Origin: Actinokineospora iranica
GTDB taxonomy: Bacteria; Actinomycetota; Actinomycetes; Mycobacteriales; Pseudonocardiaceae
DNA: 64,000 bases
Assembly: GCF_900101685.1 (NCBI RefSeq)
Contig: NZ_FMZZ01000001.1
Coordinates: forward strand, 1,082,342 to 1,146,341
Reading direction: 5' to 3'
Part shown: positions 1 through 9,081 of the stretch, piece after piece
How positions within the stretch are numbered: position 1 is the first letter of the stretch
Layout of the letters: each line of letters opens with the position of its first letter
The notes under the pieces: model-generated
Databases searched by the model: none
What the model saw: the letters and a program-made list of their open reading frames with translations, nothing else
What the model was told of the DNA's origin: nothing
Made by a program: the position numbers and the translations under genes

Positions 1-62
1 GCCGCTCCACCCATCTCGCACCTGAAGGGCGGGTGCGGTCGGCGGGGGCTACTCAACCTGAA

Positions 63-108
63 CTGAAGGCCACTTCGGGTGCCCGAGGGGTCTCGAAGTG
101 GCCTTCAG
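63..108. terminator. Perfect 15-bp inverted repeat downstream of pdxS
   Basis: The arms at 63-77 and 94-108 are exact reverse complements (ctgaaggccacttcg / cgaagtggccttcag) around a 16-nt loop. The hairpin lies 31 bp past the pdxS stop on the minus strand, as expected for an intrinsic terminator, but no clear T-run follows on that strand. It could equally be a copy of a dispersed palindromic repeat. Confidence 0.65.
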
Positions 109-139
109 ATTCAATTAGCCAGTATGCAAGTGGGTGGGT

Positions 140-1051
140 TCACCAGCCGCGTTCTGCAAGGCGGTGGGGTTCGGGGACGTCTTCCACGTTGATGCCGACC
201 ATTGCTTCTCCCAGGCCTCGGGAGACCTTCGCGATGACGTCCGGGTCGTCGTGGAAGGTGGTGGCTTTGACGATTGCTTCGGCGCGTTGGGCGGGGTTGC
301 CGGATTTGAAGATTCCGGAGCCCACGAAGACGCCTTCCGCGCCCAGCTGCATCATCATGGCGGCGTCGGCGGGGGTGGCTATGCCGCCCGCGGTGAAGAG
401 GACCACTGGGAGCTTTCCGGCGCGGGCGACCTCGCGGACCAAGTCGTAGGGAGCCTGGAGTTCCTTTGCCGCAACGTACAGCTCGTCTTCGGGGAGGGTG
501 GTGAGCCTGCGGATCTCGGCGCGGATCTTGCGCATGTGGGTGGTGGCGTTCGACACGTCGCCGGTGCCCGCCTCGCCCTTGGAGCGGATCATGGCCGCGC
601 CTTCGGTGATGCGGCGCAGGGCCTCGCCGAGGTTGGTGGCTCCGCAGACGAACGGCACCGTGAACTGCCACTTGTCGATGTGGTTGGCGTAGTCGGCGGG
701 GGTCAGGACCTCGGACTCGTCGATGTAGTCGACGCCGAGGGACTGGAGGACCTGGGCCTCGACGAAGTGGCCGATGCGGGCCTTGGCCATGACCGGGATC
801 GACACCGCCGCGATGATGCCGTCGATCAGATCCGGGTCGCTCATCCTGGCCACGCCGCCCTGGGCGCGGATGTCGGCCGGGACGCGTTCGAGGGCCATGA
901 CGGCGACCGCGCCCGCGTCCTCGGCGATCTTGGCCTGCTCGGCGTCGACCACGTCCATGATCACGCCGCCCTTGAGCATCTCGGCCATTCCGCGCTTGAC
1001 GCGCGTGGTGCCGGTCTCCGGAGTGGGGGCAGTGGGCTGTGCGTCGGACAC
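140..1051 (-). CDS. pdxS: Pyridoxal 5'-phosphate synthase lyase subunit PdxS
   Basis: PdxS condenses ribose 5-phosphate, glyceraldehyde 3-phosphate and ammonia (from the PdxT glutaminase) into pyridoxal phosphate in the cytosol. The 303-residue protein has the usual family length and carries [17 protein letters not shown] near residue 20, the lysine region [13 protein letters not shown] (49-61), [11 protein letters not shown] (90-100) and the phosphate-binding [13 protein letters not shown] and GVFVGSGIF segments. I chose GTG at 1051 because AAAGG stands about 8 nt upstream. The open frame runs on to 3265 only as antisense of the next gene. pdxT is not seen and may lie left of the window. A long inverted repeat follows the stop. 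Confidence 0.97.
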   Translation of the reverse strand: MSDAQPTAPTPETGTTRVKRGMAEMLKGGVIMDVVDAEQAKIAEDAGAVAVMALERVPADIRAQGGVARMSDPDLIDGIIAAVSIPVMAKARIGHFVEAQVLQSLGVDYIDESEVLTPADYANHIDKWQFTVPFVCGATNLGEALRRITEGAAMIRSKGEAGTGDVSNATTHMRKIRAEIRRLTTLPEDELYVAAKELQAPYDLVREVARAGKLPVVLFTAGGIATPADAAMMMQLGAEGVFVGSGIFKSGNPAQRAEAIVKATTFHDDPDVIAKVSRGLGEAMVGINVEDVPEPHRLAERGW

Positions 1052-1279
1052 GATGCGACCTTTCCAGGGTGTCGGGATTGCGCGGCGGCAAGCCGCTGAC
1101 CACAGCTTACGGCGCAGGTGGCCCGCTCTCAGTGGCCAATTACGGCCGATCTCGCCAGGCCACTTGGCCCCGATGGGGCCGCTGGGGTTGTCGACCGACC
1201 GCGAACGGTGTGAGATCGACCACAGGACTGCCGATGGGGTGGCCCGGCGGCTCCCCGAACCGAGTGGGAGGTGGGCGAC

Positions 1280-3400
1280 ATGGGGTCCAAGAGCTCCGAG
1301 AACGGCCATGCCGAGTCCGGGGTCGCCGCGGACGACCCGGCCAAGGTCCGCAACATCGCGCTGGTCGGACCGTCCGGGTCCGGGAAGACGACGCTCGCCG
1401 AGGCGCTGCTCGCCGCGACGGGGGTGCTGGGGCGCGCGGGGTCGGTGACCGAGGGGACGACCGTGTGCGACCACGACCCGGCCGCCATTCGGCAGCAGCG
1501 GTCGGTCGGGCTGTCGGTGGCGCCGCTGGTGCACGACGGCGTGAAGATCAATCTGATCGACACCCCCGGGTACGCGGATTTCGTCGGCGAGTTGCGCGCC
1601 GGGCTGCGGGCCGCCGACGCCGCGTTGTTCGTGGTCTGCGCCGCCGAGGGGGTCGACGCGACCACGACGACCCTGTGGGCGGAGTGCGCCGCGGTGGGGA
1701 TGCCGCGCGCCCTGGTCATCGCCCGGCTCGACCACGCGCGCGCCGACTTCGCCGCGGAGCTGGCCGCGTGCCAGGAGGCGTTCGGGGCGAACGTGCTGCC
1801 GCTCTACCTGCCGACGACGGACGGGACCGGGCTGCTCGGGCTGATCACCCAGCGCCTGTTCGACCACTCCGCGGGCCACCCGCCGACGGTGACCGAGCCG
1901 GGCGCCGCGGACCTGGCGCGGGTGTCGGACGCCCGTGACCAGCTCATCGAGGGGATCATCGCCGAGAGCGAGGACGAGACCCTGATGGACCGCTACCTCG
2001 CGGGCGAGCCGATCGACACCGACACGATCGTCGCCGACCTGGAGACCGCGGTCGCGCGGGGCTCGTTCCACCCGGTGTTCCCCGTGTGCGCGCAGACCGG
2101 GCTGGGCCTTGCCGAGCTGGTCGAGGCGCTGGCCAGGGCGTTCCCGTCGCCGCTTGAGCACCCGCTGCCCGAGGTCACCGCCCCGAACGGCAAGCCGCAC
2201 GCCGCGCTCACCGCCGACCCGGGCGGCCCGCTCGCCGCCGAGGTCGTGCGCACCGCGGTCGACTCCTACGTCGGCCGGGTGTCCCTCGTGCGGGTGTTCT
2301 CCGGCACCCTGCGTCCGGAGCGGCCCGTGCACGTGTCCGGGCACGGGCTGTCCGACCGGGGCCACGAGGACCACGACGCCGACGAGCGCGTCGCGCACAT
2401 CTACTCGCCGCTCGGCGCCAGCCTGCGCGAGGTGCCGTACTGCGTCGCGGGCGACCTGTGCGCGCTGACCAAAGTCGGGTCCGCCGAGACCGGCGACACC
2501 GTCTCCGCTCCCGATGACCCGCTGCTGATGGCCCCATGGGCGATGCCGGAGCCGCTGCTGCCGGTCGCCGTGACCGCCAAGTCCCGCAGCGACGAGGACA
2601 CCCTGGCCCGCAACCTGTCCCGGCTCGTCGCAGGGGACCCCACCCTGCGCATGGACCGCAACGCCGAGACCCACCAACTGGTCCTGTGGTGCATGGGCGA
2701 GGCGCACGCCGACGTCGTCCTCGACCGCCTGCGCACGGGCGGGGCCGAGGTCGAGACCGAACCGGTGAAGGTGCCCCTGCGCGAGACGTTCGCCGCCCCG
2801 GCCCGCGGCCACGGCAGGCACGTCAAGCAGTCCGGCGGCCACGGGCAGTACGCGGTCTGCGACATCGAGGTCGAGCCCCTGCCCACCGGCGCGGGCTTCG
2901 AGTTCGTCGACCGCGTGGTCGGCGGCGCGGTCCCCCACCAGTTCATCGGCAGCGTCGAGAAGGGCGTCCGCGCCCAACTCCAGCGCGGCCTGCACGGCGG
3001 CCACCCGGTGGTCGACGTCCGCGTCACCCTGGTAGACGGCAAGGCCCACAGCGTCGACTCCTCCGACACCGCCTTCCAGACCGCGGGTGCCCTTGCCCTC
3101 AAGGACGCGGCCGAGAAAGGCCGGATCACCCTGCTGGAGCCCGTGGACGAGGTCCACGTCCGCGTCCGCGACGAACACCTCGGCACCATCCTCGGCGACC
3201 TGTCCGCCCGCCGCGGCCGGGTCCTGGGCACGGAGGCAGGCGACTCGGGGCGCTCGGTGGTGCACGCGGAGGTGCCCTCGGCCGCGCTGCTGCGGTACGC
3301 GATCGACCTGCGCTCGCTGACCTCGGGCTCGGGCGCCTTCACCCGCCAGTTCTGCCGCTACGACCCGCTGCCGGAGTCCCTGGCCGCCCAGTACGCCTAG
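1280..3400 (+). CDS. Elongation factor G-like protein EF-G2
   Basis: This is a 706-residue paralogue of EF-G with the full domain order: G domain from about residue 20, domain II, and the ribosome-facing domains III-V with the [14 protein letters not shown] block. The P-loop GPSGSGKTT is intact, but G3 reads DTPGY instead of DTPGH, and the usual NKxD of G4 is replaced by ARLD. Switch I lacks the RGITI signature. Mycobacterial EF-G2 proteins are, as I recall, reported to be poor at ribosome-dependent GTP hydrolysis, so a regulatory or backup role is more likely than bulk translocation. ATG at 1280 is preferred over GTG at 1271 because GGGAGG (1266-1271) is correctly spaced from it. It is divergent from pdxS. 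Confidence 0.9.
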   Translation: MGSKSSENGHAESGVAADDPAKVRNIALVGPSGSGKTTLAEALLAATGVLGRAGSVTEGTTVCDHDPAAIRQQRSVGLSVAPLVHDGVKINLIDTPGYADFVGELRAGLRAADAALFVVCAAEGVDATTTTLWAECAAVGMPRALVIARLDHARADFAAELAACQEAFGANVLPLYLPTTDGTGLLGLITQRLFDHSAGHPPTVTEPGAADLARVSDARDQLIEGIIAESEDETLMDRYLAGEPIDTDTIVADLETAVARGSFHPVFPVCAQTGLGLAELVEALARAFPSPLEHPLPEVTAPNGKPHAALTADPGGPLAAEVVRTAVDSYVGRVSLVRVFSGTLRPERPVHVSGHGLSDRGHEDHDADERVAHIYSPLGASLREVPYCVAGDLCALTKVGSAETGDTVSAPDDPLLMAPWAMPEPLLPVAVTAKSRSDEDTLARNLSRLVAGDPTLRMDRNAETHQLVLWCMGEAHADVVLDRLRTGGAEVETEPVKVPLRETFAAPARGHGRHVKQSGGHGQYAVCDIEVEPLPTGAGFEFVDRVVGGAVPHQFIGSVEKGVRAQLQRGLHGGHPVVDVRVTLVDGKAHSVDSSDTAFQTAGALALKDAAEKGRITLLEPVDEVHVRVRDEHLGTILGDLSARRGRVLGTEAGDSGRSVVHAEVPSAALLRYAIDLRSLTSGSGAFTRQFCRYDPLPESLAAQYA

Positions 3401-3421
3401 GCGCGGTCACCCGATGGGGTT

Positions 3422-3463
3422 GTCTAGTCGGTTTGACGCTTGCGCGTCTAGCTTGCTAGACAT
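3422..3463 (+). promoter_or_regulatory. Promoter and operator of the HicAB-type operon
   Basis: A -35-like TTGACG (3433-3438) and a weak -10-like TAGACA (3457-3462) are 18 nt apart, just before the first start codon at 3470. GTCTAGC TT GCTAGAC, a perfect 7-bp inverted repeat (3446-3461), covers the -10 region. A further GTCTAG half-site lies at 3422-3427, 24 bp upstream of the first arm. The layout suits autorepression by the antitoxin encoded downstream, which has a DNA-binding helix-turn-helix. The role is inferred. Confidence 0.6.
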
Positions 3464-3469
3464 AGCCTT

Positions 3470-3730
3470 GTGGTGAACAAACGACTGCGTCCCAAGGCGC
3501 TGCTTGCCCTCGTGCGAAAGGTCGCTCGCCAGAACCAGCGCACGGTGGTGGCGGAGCCCGGACGAGGCAAGGAATCCCACAGGTTGTATCGGCTACTCGA
3601 CCAGGACGGACTGGAGATCGGGAGGTTCGCAATGCCGGATCACGCACGTGCACTGTCCTGGACAGTTCTCCGGAGCATCGAGAACGCCTTCGCGCAGGAG
3701 TTCGGCGAACGCTGGATGGAGGAGAAGTGA
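3470..3730 (+). CDS. HicA-family (YcfA-like) toxin
   Basis: This 86-residue basic protein has the small dsRNA-binding-like fold pattern of HicA mRNA interferases. A conserved histidine sits in KESHRLYRL, at the place of the family's GSH motif, and a second conserved segment reads MPDHARALSWTVLRSI. HicA proteins cleave mRNA and are neutralised by HicB. GTG at 3470 or 3473 starts the gene directly after an autoregulatory-looking palindrome. The stop overlaps the next start by GTGA, so translation is probably coupled. The Gly of GSH is Glu here, so activity is not certain. Confidence 0.75.
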   Translation: MVNKRLRPKALLALVRKVARQNQRTVVAEPGRGKESHRLYRLLDQDGLEIGRFAMPDHARALSWTVLRSIENAFAQEFGERWMEEK

Positions 3731-4407
3731 CCGACGCGCTCCCCGTCTATTCCGTTGTCGTCTCCCGCGAGGACAACCTCTGGGTCGCGGTCGTGGAAGG
3801 GCTCCCCGGCGGCGCGACCGAGGTCGAGCACTTTCGAGACTTGCCGGACGCGGTCCGAGACTTGATCGCGACTCTGGTCGACAGCGAAACGGACGCCTTC
3901 TGGATCGAGTGGCACTACCGGCAGGGGGATCACGACCTCACCCAGGTCATCGAGAACCTTCGGCAGTGGGAACGGTTGGCGGAACGCGCGGCCTACCAGC
4001 GGGACCTGTCTCGCCAAGCCGTGGTCGAAAGCCTGCGCGCGGCCGGGTTGACCTACCGCGAGATCGCCGACGTGGTTCAGATGTCACACCAGCGTGTTTG
4101 GCAACTGCTCGATACCGAGGGCAAGACAGCCAAGGCAGACCGGGAAACACTGAGCCCATTGGAGGCATCGCTGATCGCTTTCCTCAGCACCGTTGGCCAA
4201 GTACGTCCAGATTCACGGCCAAGCCTGCTGACGACAACAGCGGCCATGCTTGAAGAAGCAGCGGCGGACGTGTCCTTCTTACATTCGGACCTCAGGGTCG
4301 AGGTGGGCACGACGCCATTTCCCCCGTCGATCATGGGCCGGGCTCAGCGGACCACGCGCACCGTTCCGTCCCACGAGGACACGTCGGGAAGGAGGTCGGC
4401 CAGTTGA
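3727..4407 (+). CDS. HicB-like antitoxin with internal helix-turn-helix
   Basis: The N-terminal 70 residues (YSVVVSREDNLWVAVVEGLPG...) follow the partial RNase H-like HicB fold that binds the toxin. Residues about 95-130 (VVESLRAAGLTYREIADVVQMS) form a sigma-region-4-like helix-turn-helix, fitting a DNA-binding autorepressor. The C-terminal 90 residues are unrecognised and make the protein much longer (226 aa) than typical HicB antitoxins. The start overlaps the toxin stop by 4 nt. The 3' end overlaps the convergent Nudix gene by 64 bp. Confidence 0.7.
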   Translation: MTDALPVYSVVVSREDNLWVAVVEGLPGGATEVEHFRDLPDAVRDLIATLVDSETDAFWIEWHYRQGDHDLTQVIENLRQWERLAERAAYQRDLSRQAVVESLRAAGLTYREIADVVQMSHQRVWQLLDTEGKTAKADRETLSPLEASLIAFLSTVGQVRPDSRPSLLTTTAAMLEEAAADVSFLHSDLRVEVGTTPFPPSIMGRAQRTTRTVPSHEDTSGRRSAS

Positions 4408-5321
4408 ACCGGGTAGACGGTTTCGTCGGTGTCGTGCAGGTCGGTGGGGCTCCACCAGCGGTGGTCGGCGATGGTGCGCGCCTCCAGTTCGGTGAAGCCG
4501 GAGGTGTTCACCGATGAGCCGTCGGGGAGGTGGGCGACGAAGAACCATTCCTCCGCGTCGTAGGTGCGGCCCTCGAAGCTGAACACGACCCGGCGGCGCC
4601 AGACCGGGCCGGTGAGGGTGTCGGCGGAGACCTCGATGCCGGTTTCCTCGTGGAGTTCGCGGGCGGCGGCGGTGCGCAGGTCCTCCCCCGGTTCGACGCC
4701 GCCGCCGGGGGTGAACCAGAAGGCGTCCCGGGGGCGGCCGGGGTCGTGGCCGTGGAAGAGCAGCACGCGGTCGTCTGGGTCGAGTAGGAGCACGCGGGCC
4801 GAGGGGCGGGGGCGGGGCACGTCCTCGGCCAGGTCGGGTTCGGCGATCTCGAAATAGGTGGGCTGGGGGGCGGTGCCGGACAGCTTGAGCCAGCGGACCG
4901 GCCTGCGGCGGCGCTGGACGAGGGTGTCGCGCACCGCGTCGCCGTGGACGCGGCGGGCGATGACCATGCGGTGTTCGGCGTCGGCGAGTTCGGCGACCAG
5001 GGACAGGGGCAGGTCCTGGCGGTTGACCGAGGCGAGTTCGCGGGTCAGGGCGTTCTCGGCCGACTCCCGGTCGGCTCGCGGGGCGCGTTCGGCGCGGTCG
5101 GCGACCACCCGCAGGCGGTCGCCCGTATGGGGGTCGATCACGCCGGACACCGCGCGGGCGACGACCGCTCGGCGGGCCAGCGCGGCGTCGAGGGCGGCCC
5201 AGGCCGCGTCGGTGCGCACGTGCAGCCGGTCCAGGCGGTTGGCGGTGCCCACCAGCCAGCTTCCGATCATGACCACGACCGCCAGCACCACGATCAGCGT
5301 GGTGATCTCCCAGCCGGTCAC
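4344..5321 (-). CDS. LemA-like membrane segment fused to a Nudix hydrolase
   Basis: Residues 6-26 form one transmembrane helix, followed by a LemA-like helical stretch (NRLDRLHVRTDAAWAALDAA). From about 170 there is a Nudix domain with a complete Nudix box (GVEPGEDLRTAAARELHEET plus GI), which binds metal and hydrolyses nucleoside-diphosphate-linked substrates. GTG at 5321 overlaps the pimA stop (GTGA), so the gene is the last member of the pgsA-acyltransferase-pimA operon, as in mycobacteria where a MutT-like gene follows pimA. The substrate is unknown. Membrane tethering would place the hydrolase next to PI-mannoside synthesis (inference). Confidence 0.88.
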   Translation of the reverse strand: MTGWEITTLIVVLAVVVMIGSWLVGTANRLDRLHVRTDAAWAALDAALARRAVVARAVSGVIDPHTGDRLRVVADRAERAPRADRESAENALTRELASVNRQDLPLSLVAELADAEHRMVIARRVHGDAVRDTLVQRRRRPVRWLKLSGTAPQPTYFEIAEPDLAEDVPRPRPSARVLLLDPDDRVLLFHGHDPGRPRDAFWFTPGGGVEPGEDLRTAAARELHEETGIEVSADTLTGPVWRRRVVFSFEGRTYDAEEWFFVAHLPDGSSVNTSGFTELEARTIADHRWWSPTDLHDTDETVYPVQLADLLPDVSSWDGTVRVVR

Positions 5322-6448
5322 GGCACCTCGCCCACGCGGCGCGGGTCGGCGGCGATGGCCTGCTCGTAGACGCGCAGCACCTGGTTGGCCACCACCGACC
5401 AGTCGAACGCGGCGACCCGGCGCTCCGCCTCGGCCACCAGGGTCGCCCGCCGCGACGGGTCGGTGAGCACCGCGCGCAGGCCCTCCGCCAGGGCGGGCGC
5501 GTCGCCGACCGGGGTGAGCACGCCCGCCCGGCCGTCGTCGAGGACGCGGCGGAACGCGTCGAGGTCGCTGGCGACCACCGCCGTGCCCGCGGACATGGCC
5601 TCGGTCAGGATGATCCCGAAGCTCTCGCCGCCGGTGTTCGGCGCGCAGTAGACGTCGACGCTGCTCAGCGCGCGGGCCTTGGTGGCGTCGTCGGCCTGGC
5701 CGAGCAGATCGATCCGGGCCGCCAGCGCCGGACCGGCCGCCCGGCGCAGATCGTCCTCGTCGCCGCGGCCGACGACCAGCAGCCGCAGGTCGGGCAGGTC
5801 GTCCAGCAGCAGGCGCAGGGCGGCGAGCAGGATCGACATGCCCTTGCGCGGCTCGTCGTAGCGGCCGACGAACCCCACGGTGCCGCCCACGCGCGGATAG
5901 CCCGGCAGCGGCCCCGCGTCCCGGAAGAAGGCCACGTCGACGCCGTTGGGGATCTCCACCGCGTCGCCGCCCAAGTGCTCGACCTGCACCCGCCGGGCCA
6001 GCGCGGACACCGCGATCCGGGCGGTGACCTTCTCCAGGAACGGCTGCAGCACCATCTGGAACGCGCTGAGCGTGCGCGAGCGCGGCGTCGAGGTGTGGAA
6101 GGTGGCCACGATCGGGCCGTCGGCGAGCATCAGCGCGAGCATGGACAGGCTCGGCGCGGTCGGCTCGTGCAGATGCAGCACGTCGAAGTCGTGGTCACGA
6201 ATCCAGCGGCGCACCCGGGTGAACGACACCGGGCCGAACGACAGCCGCGCCACCGACCCGTTGTACGGGATGCCGACCGCGCGGCCCGCGGGCCGGACGA
6301 AATCCGGCAGCGGGGTGTCCTCGTCGGCGGGGGCGAGCACGTCGACCTCGTGGCCCAGCGCCCGCAGCGCCCGCGCCAGGTCCATGACGTGGACCTGCAC
6401 CCCTCCGGGGACCTCGAAGGAGTACGGGCAGACGACCCCGATCCTCAC
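5318..6448 (-). CDS. pimA: Phosphatidyl-myo-inositol mannosyltransferase PimA
   Basis: PimA transfers the first mannose from GDP-mannose to phosphatidylinositol on the inner face of the membrane, committing it to PIM/lipomannan synthesis. The 376-residue protein is a GT4 (GT-B) enzyme: an N-terminal loop PYSFEVPGGVQVHV (8-21), acceptor-side HLHEPTAPS (92-100), donor-site FVGRYDEPRKG (193-203) and the EX7E-type segment NTGGESFGIILTEAMSAG. GTG at 6448 overlaps the acyltransferase stop by GTGA. The open frame extends further upstream only inside that gene. Confidence 0.96.
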   Translation of the reverse strand: MRIGVVCPYSFEVPGGVQVHVMDLARALRALGHEVDVLAPADEDTPLPDFVRPAGRAVGIPYNGSVARLSFGPVSFTRVRRWIRDHDFDVLHLHEPTAPSLSMLALMLADGPIVATFHTSTPRSRTLSAFQMVLQPFLEKVTARIAVSALARRVQVEHLGGDAVEIPNGVDVAFFRDAGPLPGYPRVGGTVGFVGRYDEPRKGMSILLAALRLLLDDLPDLRLLVVGRGDEDDLRRAAGPALAARIDLLGQADDATKARALSSVDVYCAPNTGGESFGIILTEAMSAGTAVVASDLDAFRRVLDDGRAGVLTPVGDAPALAEGLRAVLTDPSRRATLVAEAERRVAAFDWSVVANQVLRVYEQAIAADPRRVGEVP

Positions 6449-7395
6449 CGCCGCTCCCGCGCTACCTTCCCGGCGGCAAGCGCCTCCTGCCCCGCGGGCG
6501 ACAGGTCGGAGATCCACAGGTCTTGCAGCATGTGCCAGTCGGCGGGGTGCGCGGCGATGTCGGCGGCGAGCGTGTCGGCCAGCGCCTGGGTGGCGGCCGG
6601 GACCCCGCGGATGCCGTTGACCTGCAACGGCGGGTGGATGCGCAGGCCCCAGCCGTCGTCGGTGAACCACAGGCCTGCCGGGAGCAGCGCGGCCCCGGTG
6701 CGCGCGGCCAGGTAGGCCGGGCCCGGGGGCATCCTGGTCTGCGCGCCGAAGAACGTCACCGGGGTGCCGGTCGGGGTCAGGTCCCGGTCGGCGACCAGGC
6801 ACACGATCTTGTTCTCCCGCAGCCGCTCGGCCAGCACGACGCCAGGGAGGCGGTCGCCGCCGCTGGCGGGCAGGATCTCGAACCCGAGGGACTCGCGGTA
6901 GGCGACGAACCGCTCGTAGAGCGACTCGGGTTTCAGGCGCTCGGCGACGGTGGTGAACCGGCCGTGCTCGCCGACGAGCCACACGCCCGCGGCGTCCCAG
7001 TTGCCCGAGTGCGGCAGCGCCAGCACGACGCCGTTGCCCTCGGCGAGCGCCGCATCGATGTACTCCTTGCCGGTCATCGTCGCGTCGATGGCGGCGTGGA
7101 TGGCCTGGTGGTCCATGCTGGGCAGCCGGAACGCCTCCAGCCAGTAACGCGCGTAGGACCGCAGCGCCTGCCGCACCAGGTCGTCGAGTTCGGCGACCCC
7201 GGCCTGCGGCACGACCCGGGCAAGGTTCGCCCGCAGCCGCTGGCTGCCCGGCCCCGCGCGGCGGGCGGCGAGGTCCGCCCCAGCCTGGAACAGCGCGCGC
7301 GCCGCCCCGTCGGGCAGCGTCCGGACCAGGCGCCAGCCCAGGCCGTAGCCAGTGGCCTGCAGTCGGTCGCCCCAGTTCATGTCGCCCCAGTTCAT
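6445..7395 (-). CDS. Phosphatidylinositol mannoside acyltransferase
   Basis: This enzyme acylates the mannose of PIM1/PIM2 and corresponds by position and sequence to mycobacterial PatA. The 316-residue protein has the LpxL/HtrB-like fold with the catalytic block LALPHSGNWDAAG (His129 and Asp133). The start region holds two copies of a 15-nt unit (ATGAACTGGGGCGAC), giving MNWGDMNWGD. I chose ATG at 7395 because it overlaps the pgsA stop (ATGA) and GGAGGAG precedes it; ATG at 7380 is the alternative. Confidence 0.94.
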   Translation of the reverse strand: MNWGDMNWGDRLQATGYGLGWRLVRTLPDGAARALFQAGADLAARRAGPGSQRLRANLARVVPQAGVAELDDLVRQALRSYARYWLEAFRLPSMDHQAIHAAIDATMTGKEYIDAALAEGNGVVLALPHSGNWDAAGVWLVGEHGRFTTVAERLKPESLYERFVAYRESLGFEILPASGGDRLPGVVLAERLRENKIVCLVADRDLTPTGTPVTFFGAQTRMPPGPAYLAARTGAALLPAGLWFTDDGWGLRIHPPLQVNGIRGVPAATQALADTLAADIAAHPADWHMLQDLWISDLSPAGQEALAAGKVARERR

Positions 7396-8003
7396 GCTGT
7401 CTCCTCCATCGCCGAGCGCCGGACCGCGACCAGCCGCTGCGCCACCGTCGCCACCGACCCGACCGCGAGGACCCACAGCCCCGTCTCCAGCGCGTACGGC
7501 ACGCCCAGCCCGCTCAGCCCGGCACCGACCAGGGTGATGATGAGCCGTTCCGCCCGCTCGACCAGCCCGCCGTTCGCGCTGAGCCCGGACGCCTCGGCGC
7601 GCGCCTTGATGTAGGAGATCACCTGCGCGGACACCAGGCACACCAACGCCGCGACAGCCGTGACCCGGTCGTGCGCGACCTCGAACAGGTACCAGGTGAC
7701 CCCGCAGAACAGCGCCCCGTCCGCGATCCGGTCACAACTGGCGTCGAGCACCGCCCCGTAGCGCGTCCCCCCGCCCTGGGCGCGCGCCATGGCCCCGTCG
7801 AGCAGGTCGAACATGGCGAACCCCCACACCACGAGCGTCCCGGCCAACAGATGCCCGGCGGGGAACAGCCACAGCGCGCCTGCCACCGCCCCCGCCGTCC
7901 CCACCACCGTCGTGGCGTTGGGGGTGAGACCGATGCGAACCAACCGCGCCCCCACCGGATCGGTGACGCGCGAGACCGAGGCACGAGCGAAGATGTTCAG
8001 CAT
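7392..8003 (-). CDS. pgsA: Phosphatidylinositol phosphate synthase PgsA
   Basis: This CDP-alcohol phosphatidyltransferase makes phosphatidylinositol phosphate from CDP-diacylglycerol and inositol phosphate, the entry point of PIM synthesis. The diagnostic motif is complete: D66, D69, G70, A73 and R74, then G83, D87 and D91 (FDLLDGAMARAQ ... GAVLDASCDR). Several hydrophobic helices give the usual six-helix membrane protein of 203 residues. It heads the pgsA-acyltransferase-pimA-Nudix operon, with every junction overlapping by 4 nt. Confidence 0.95.
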   Translation of the reverse strand: MLNIFARASVSRVTDPVGARLVRIGLTPNATTVVGTAGAVAGALWLFPAGHLLAGTLVVWGFAMFDLLDGAMARAQGGGTRYGAVLDASCDRIADGALFCGVTWYLFEVAHDRVTAVAALVCLVSAQVISYIKARAEASGLSANGGLVERAERLIITLVGAGLSGLGVPYALETGLWVLAVGSVATVAQRLVAVRRSAMEETA

Positions 8004-8439
8004 GAGGCTGTGAAAGGCACCTAACCGGCGGGACGACCTGGCGAGCGCAGCCTAACCGCCCGCGTGCCCGATCCTCGCGCACCACCCCCGATGCCCACCG
8101 GGCGCTCGGGTTGTCGTGAGGGGGACCGCTCAGGCCGGGCCGAGCGACACGTCACGGCGGTCCGCTGGCTCGACTACCGGCCACACTGAGAGCCAAGTCG
8201 GGCAGGCGCGGCGCGGTCGTGACGTTTCCGCTGATCAGCGCACCCGATTCAGGTCCGGTCGAGTCTGCGGCGCGATCATCTGGCCGCGTCCAATGAGGCA
8301 GGCGCGTGGCGAGCCCCTCCGCGCCAGTCCCGCGCTCGGCCTTTCACTCGCGCGCGCGTGGCATACCCCACCCATCCCGGGGGGCCGCCCCGCTCCAGTC
8401 TATCGGCTCTGCGCGGGAAAGGAAGGGGGGTTCGAAATC

Positions 8440-8502
8440 TGTGGATAAGTGGCCATTGGGCGACACGTTCGGGGGACGGAAAAGGGCGTCGGCTGTGGAC
8501 AA
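8440..8502. other. Two DnaA-box-like 9-mers in a 560-bp gene-free stretch
   Basis: The interval 8004-8566 holds no convincing gene. It contains tgtggataa (8440-8448) and tgtggacaa (8494-8502), both exact DnaA-box forms (TTATCCACA and the actinobacterial TTGTCCACA) in the same orientation 54 bp apart. No dnaA or dnaN is nearby, so this is not an origin; DnaA titration or chance are both possible. The pgsA promoter must also lie in this interval. Confidence 0.4.
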
Positions 8503-8566
8503 CTGGGGCGCGCGGCACCATTGACGGGTGGGACGGGGCTGCGCCTCGGGGCTGGGCGGGTGTGCG

Positions 8567-9061
8567 TCAGCGGCCGGGTTCGGGAGAGCCGGGGAGGTTC
8601 TTCTTGTCCGGGTCCAAGCCTTCGAGGACTATGGCGCTGATCTCGCCGAGGGACTTGACCTGGTCGGGCGTGAGGCGGTCGAACAGGACCTCGCGCACGG
8701 CCGCGACGTGGCCGGGGGCGGCGGCGGCCAGGGCGGCGAAGCCCGCGTCGGTGAGGACGGCCAGGGAGCCGCGCTTGTCCGTCGGGCATTCGCGGCGTTC
8801 GACCCAGCCTGCTTCCTCAAGGCGGGCGACGGCGTGCGAGAGCCTGCTGCGGGAGGAGTTGCGCAGGCCCGCCAGTTCGCTCATGCGCAGTTCCCGGTTC
8901 GGGGCGTGCGAGAGGACCACCAGGATCTCGTAGTAGGTGTAGGGCATCTTCGAGTCGCGCTGAAGCTGCCTGTCCAGGTGGTCGACCAGGGCGCCCAGCA
9001 TCGTGACGAACGTGCGCCACGCGTCCTGCTCCGCGTCGGACAACCACCGGGGCTCAGCCAT
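8567..9061 (-). CDS. MarR-family transcriptional regulator
   Basis: The 164-residue protein is a winged-helix MarR regulator: an N-terminal dimer helix, a recognition region ELRMSELAGLRNSSRSRLSH and the wing ERRECPTDKRGSLAVLT, whose basic DxR core is typical. It is divergent from the YceI gene at 9161. The 100 bp between them carry two GTTGA-N4-TCAAC palindromes that suit a MarR dimer, so it probably represses itself and yceI. ATG at 9061 is the natural start. The inducer is unknown. Confidence 0.9.
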   Translation of the reverse strand: MAEPRWLSDAEQDAWRTFVTMLGALVDHLDRQLQRDSKMPYTYYEILVVLSHAPNRELRMSELAGLRNSSRSRLSHAVARLEEAGWVERRECPTDKRGSLAVLTDAGFAALAAAAPGHVAAVREVLFDRLTPDQVKSLGEISAIVLEGLDPDKKNLPGSPEPGR

Positions 9062-9081
9062 GTCCCCAGTCTACCCCTCTG

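Noticed and set aside
1052..3265. Upstream part of a 1041-codon minus-strand frame that includes pdxS
   Set aside because: Its upstream part is antisense to the EF-G2 gene, with His/Arg/Gly-rich composition and no homology; only the pdxS part is real.
8440..8502. Replication origin
   Set aside because: Only two DnaA boxes, no AT-rich unwinding region and no dnaA or dnaN nearby.
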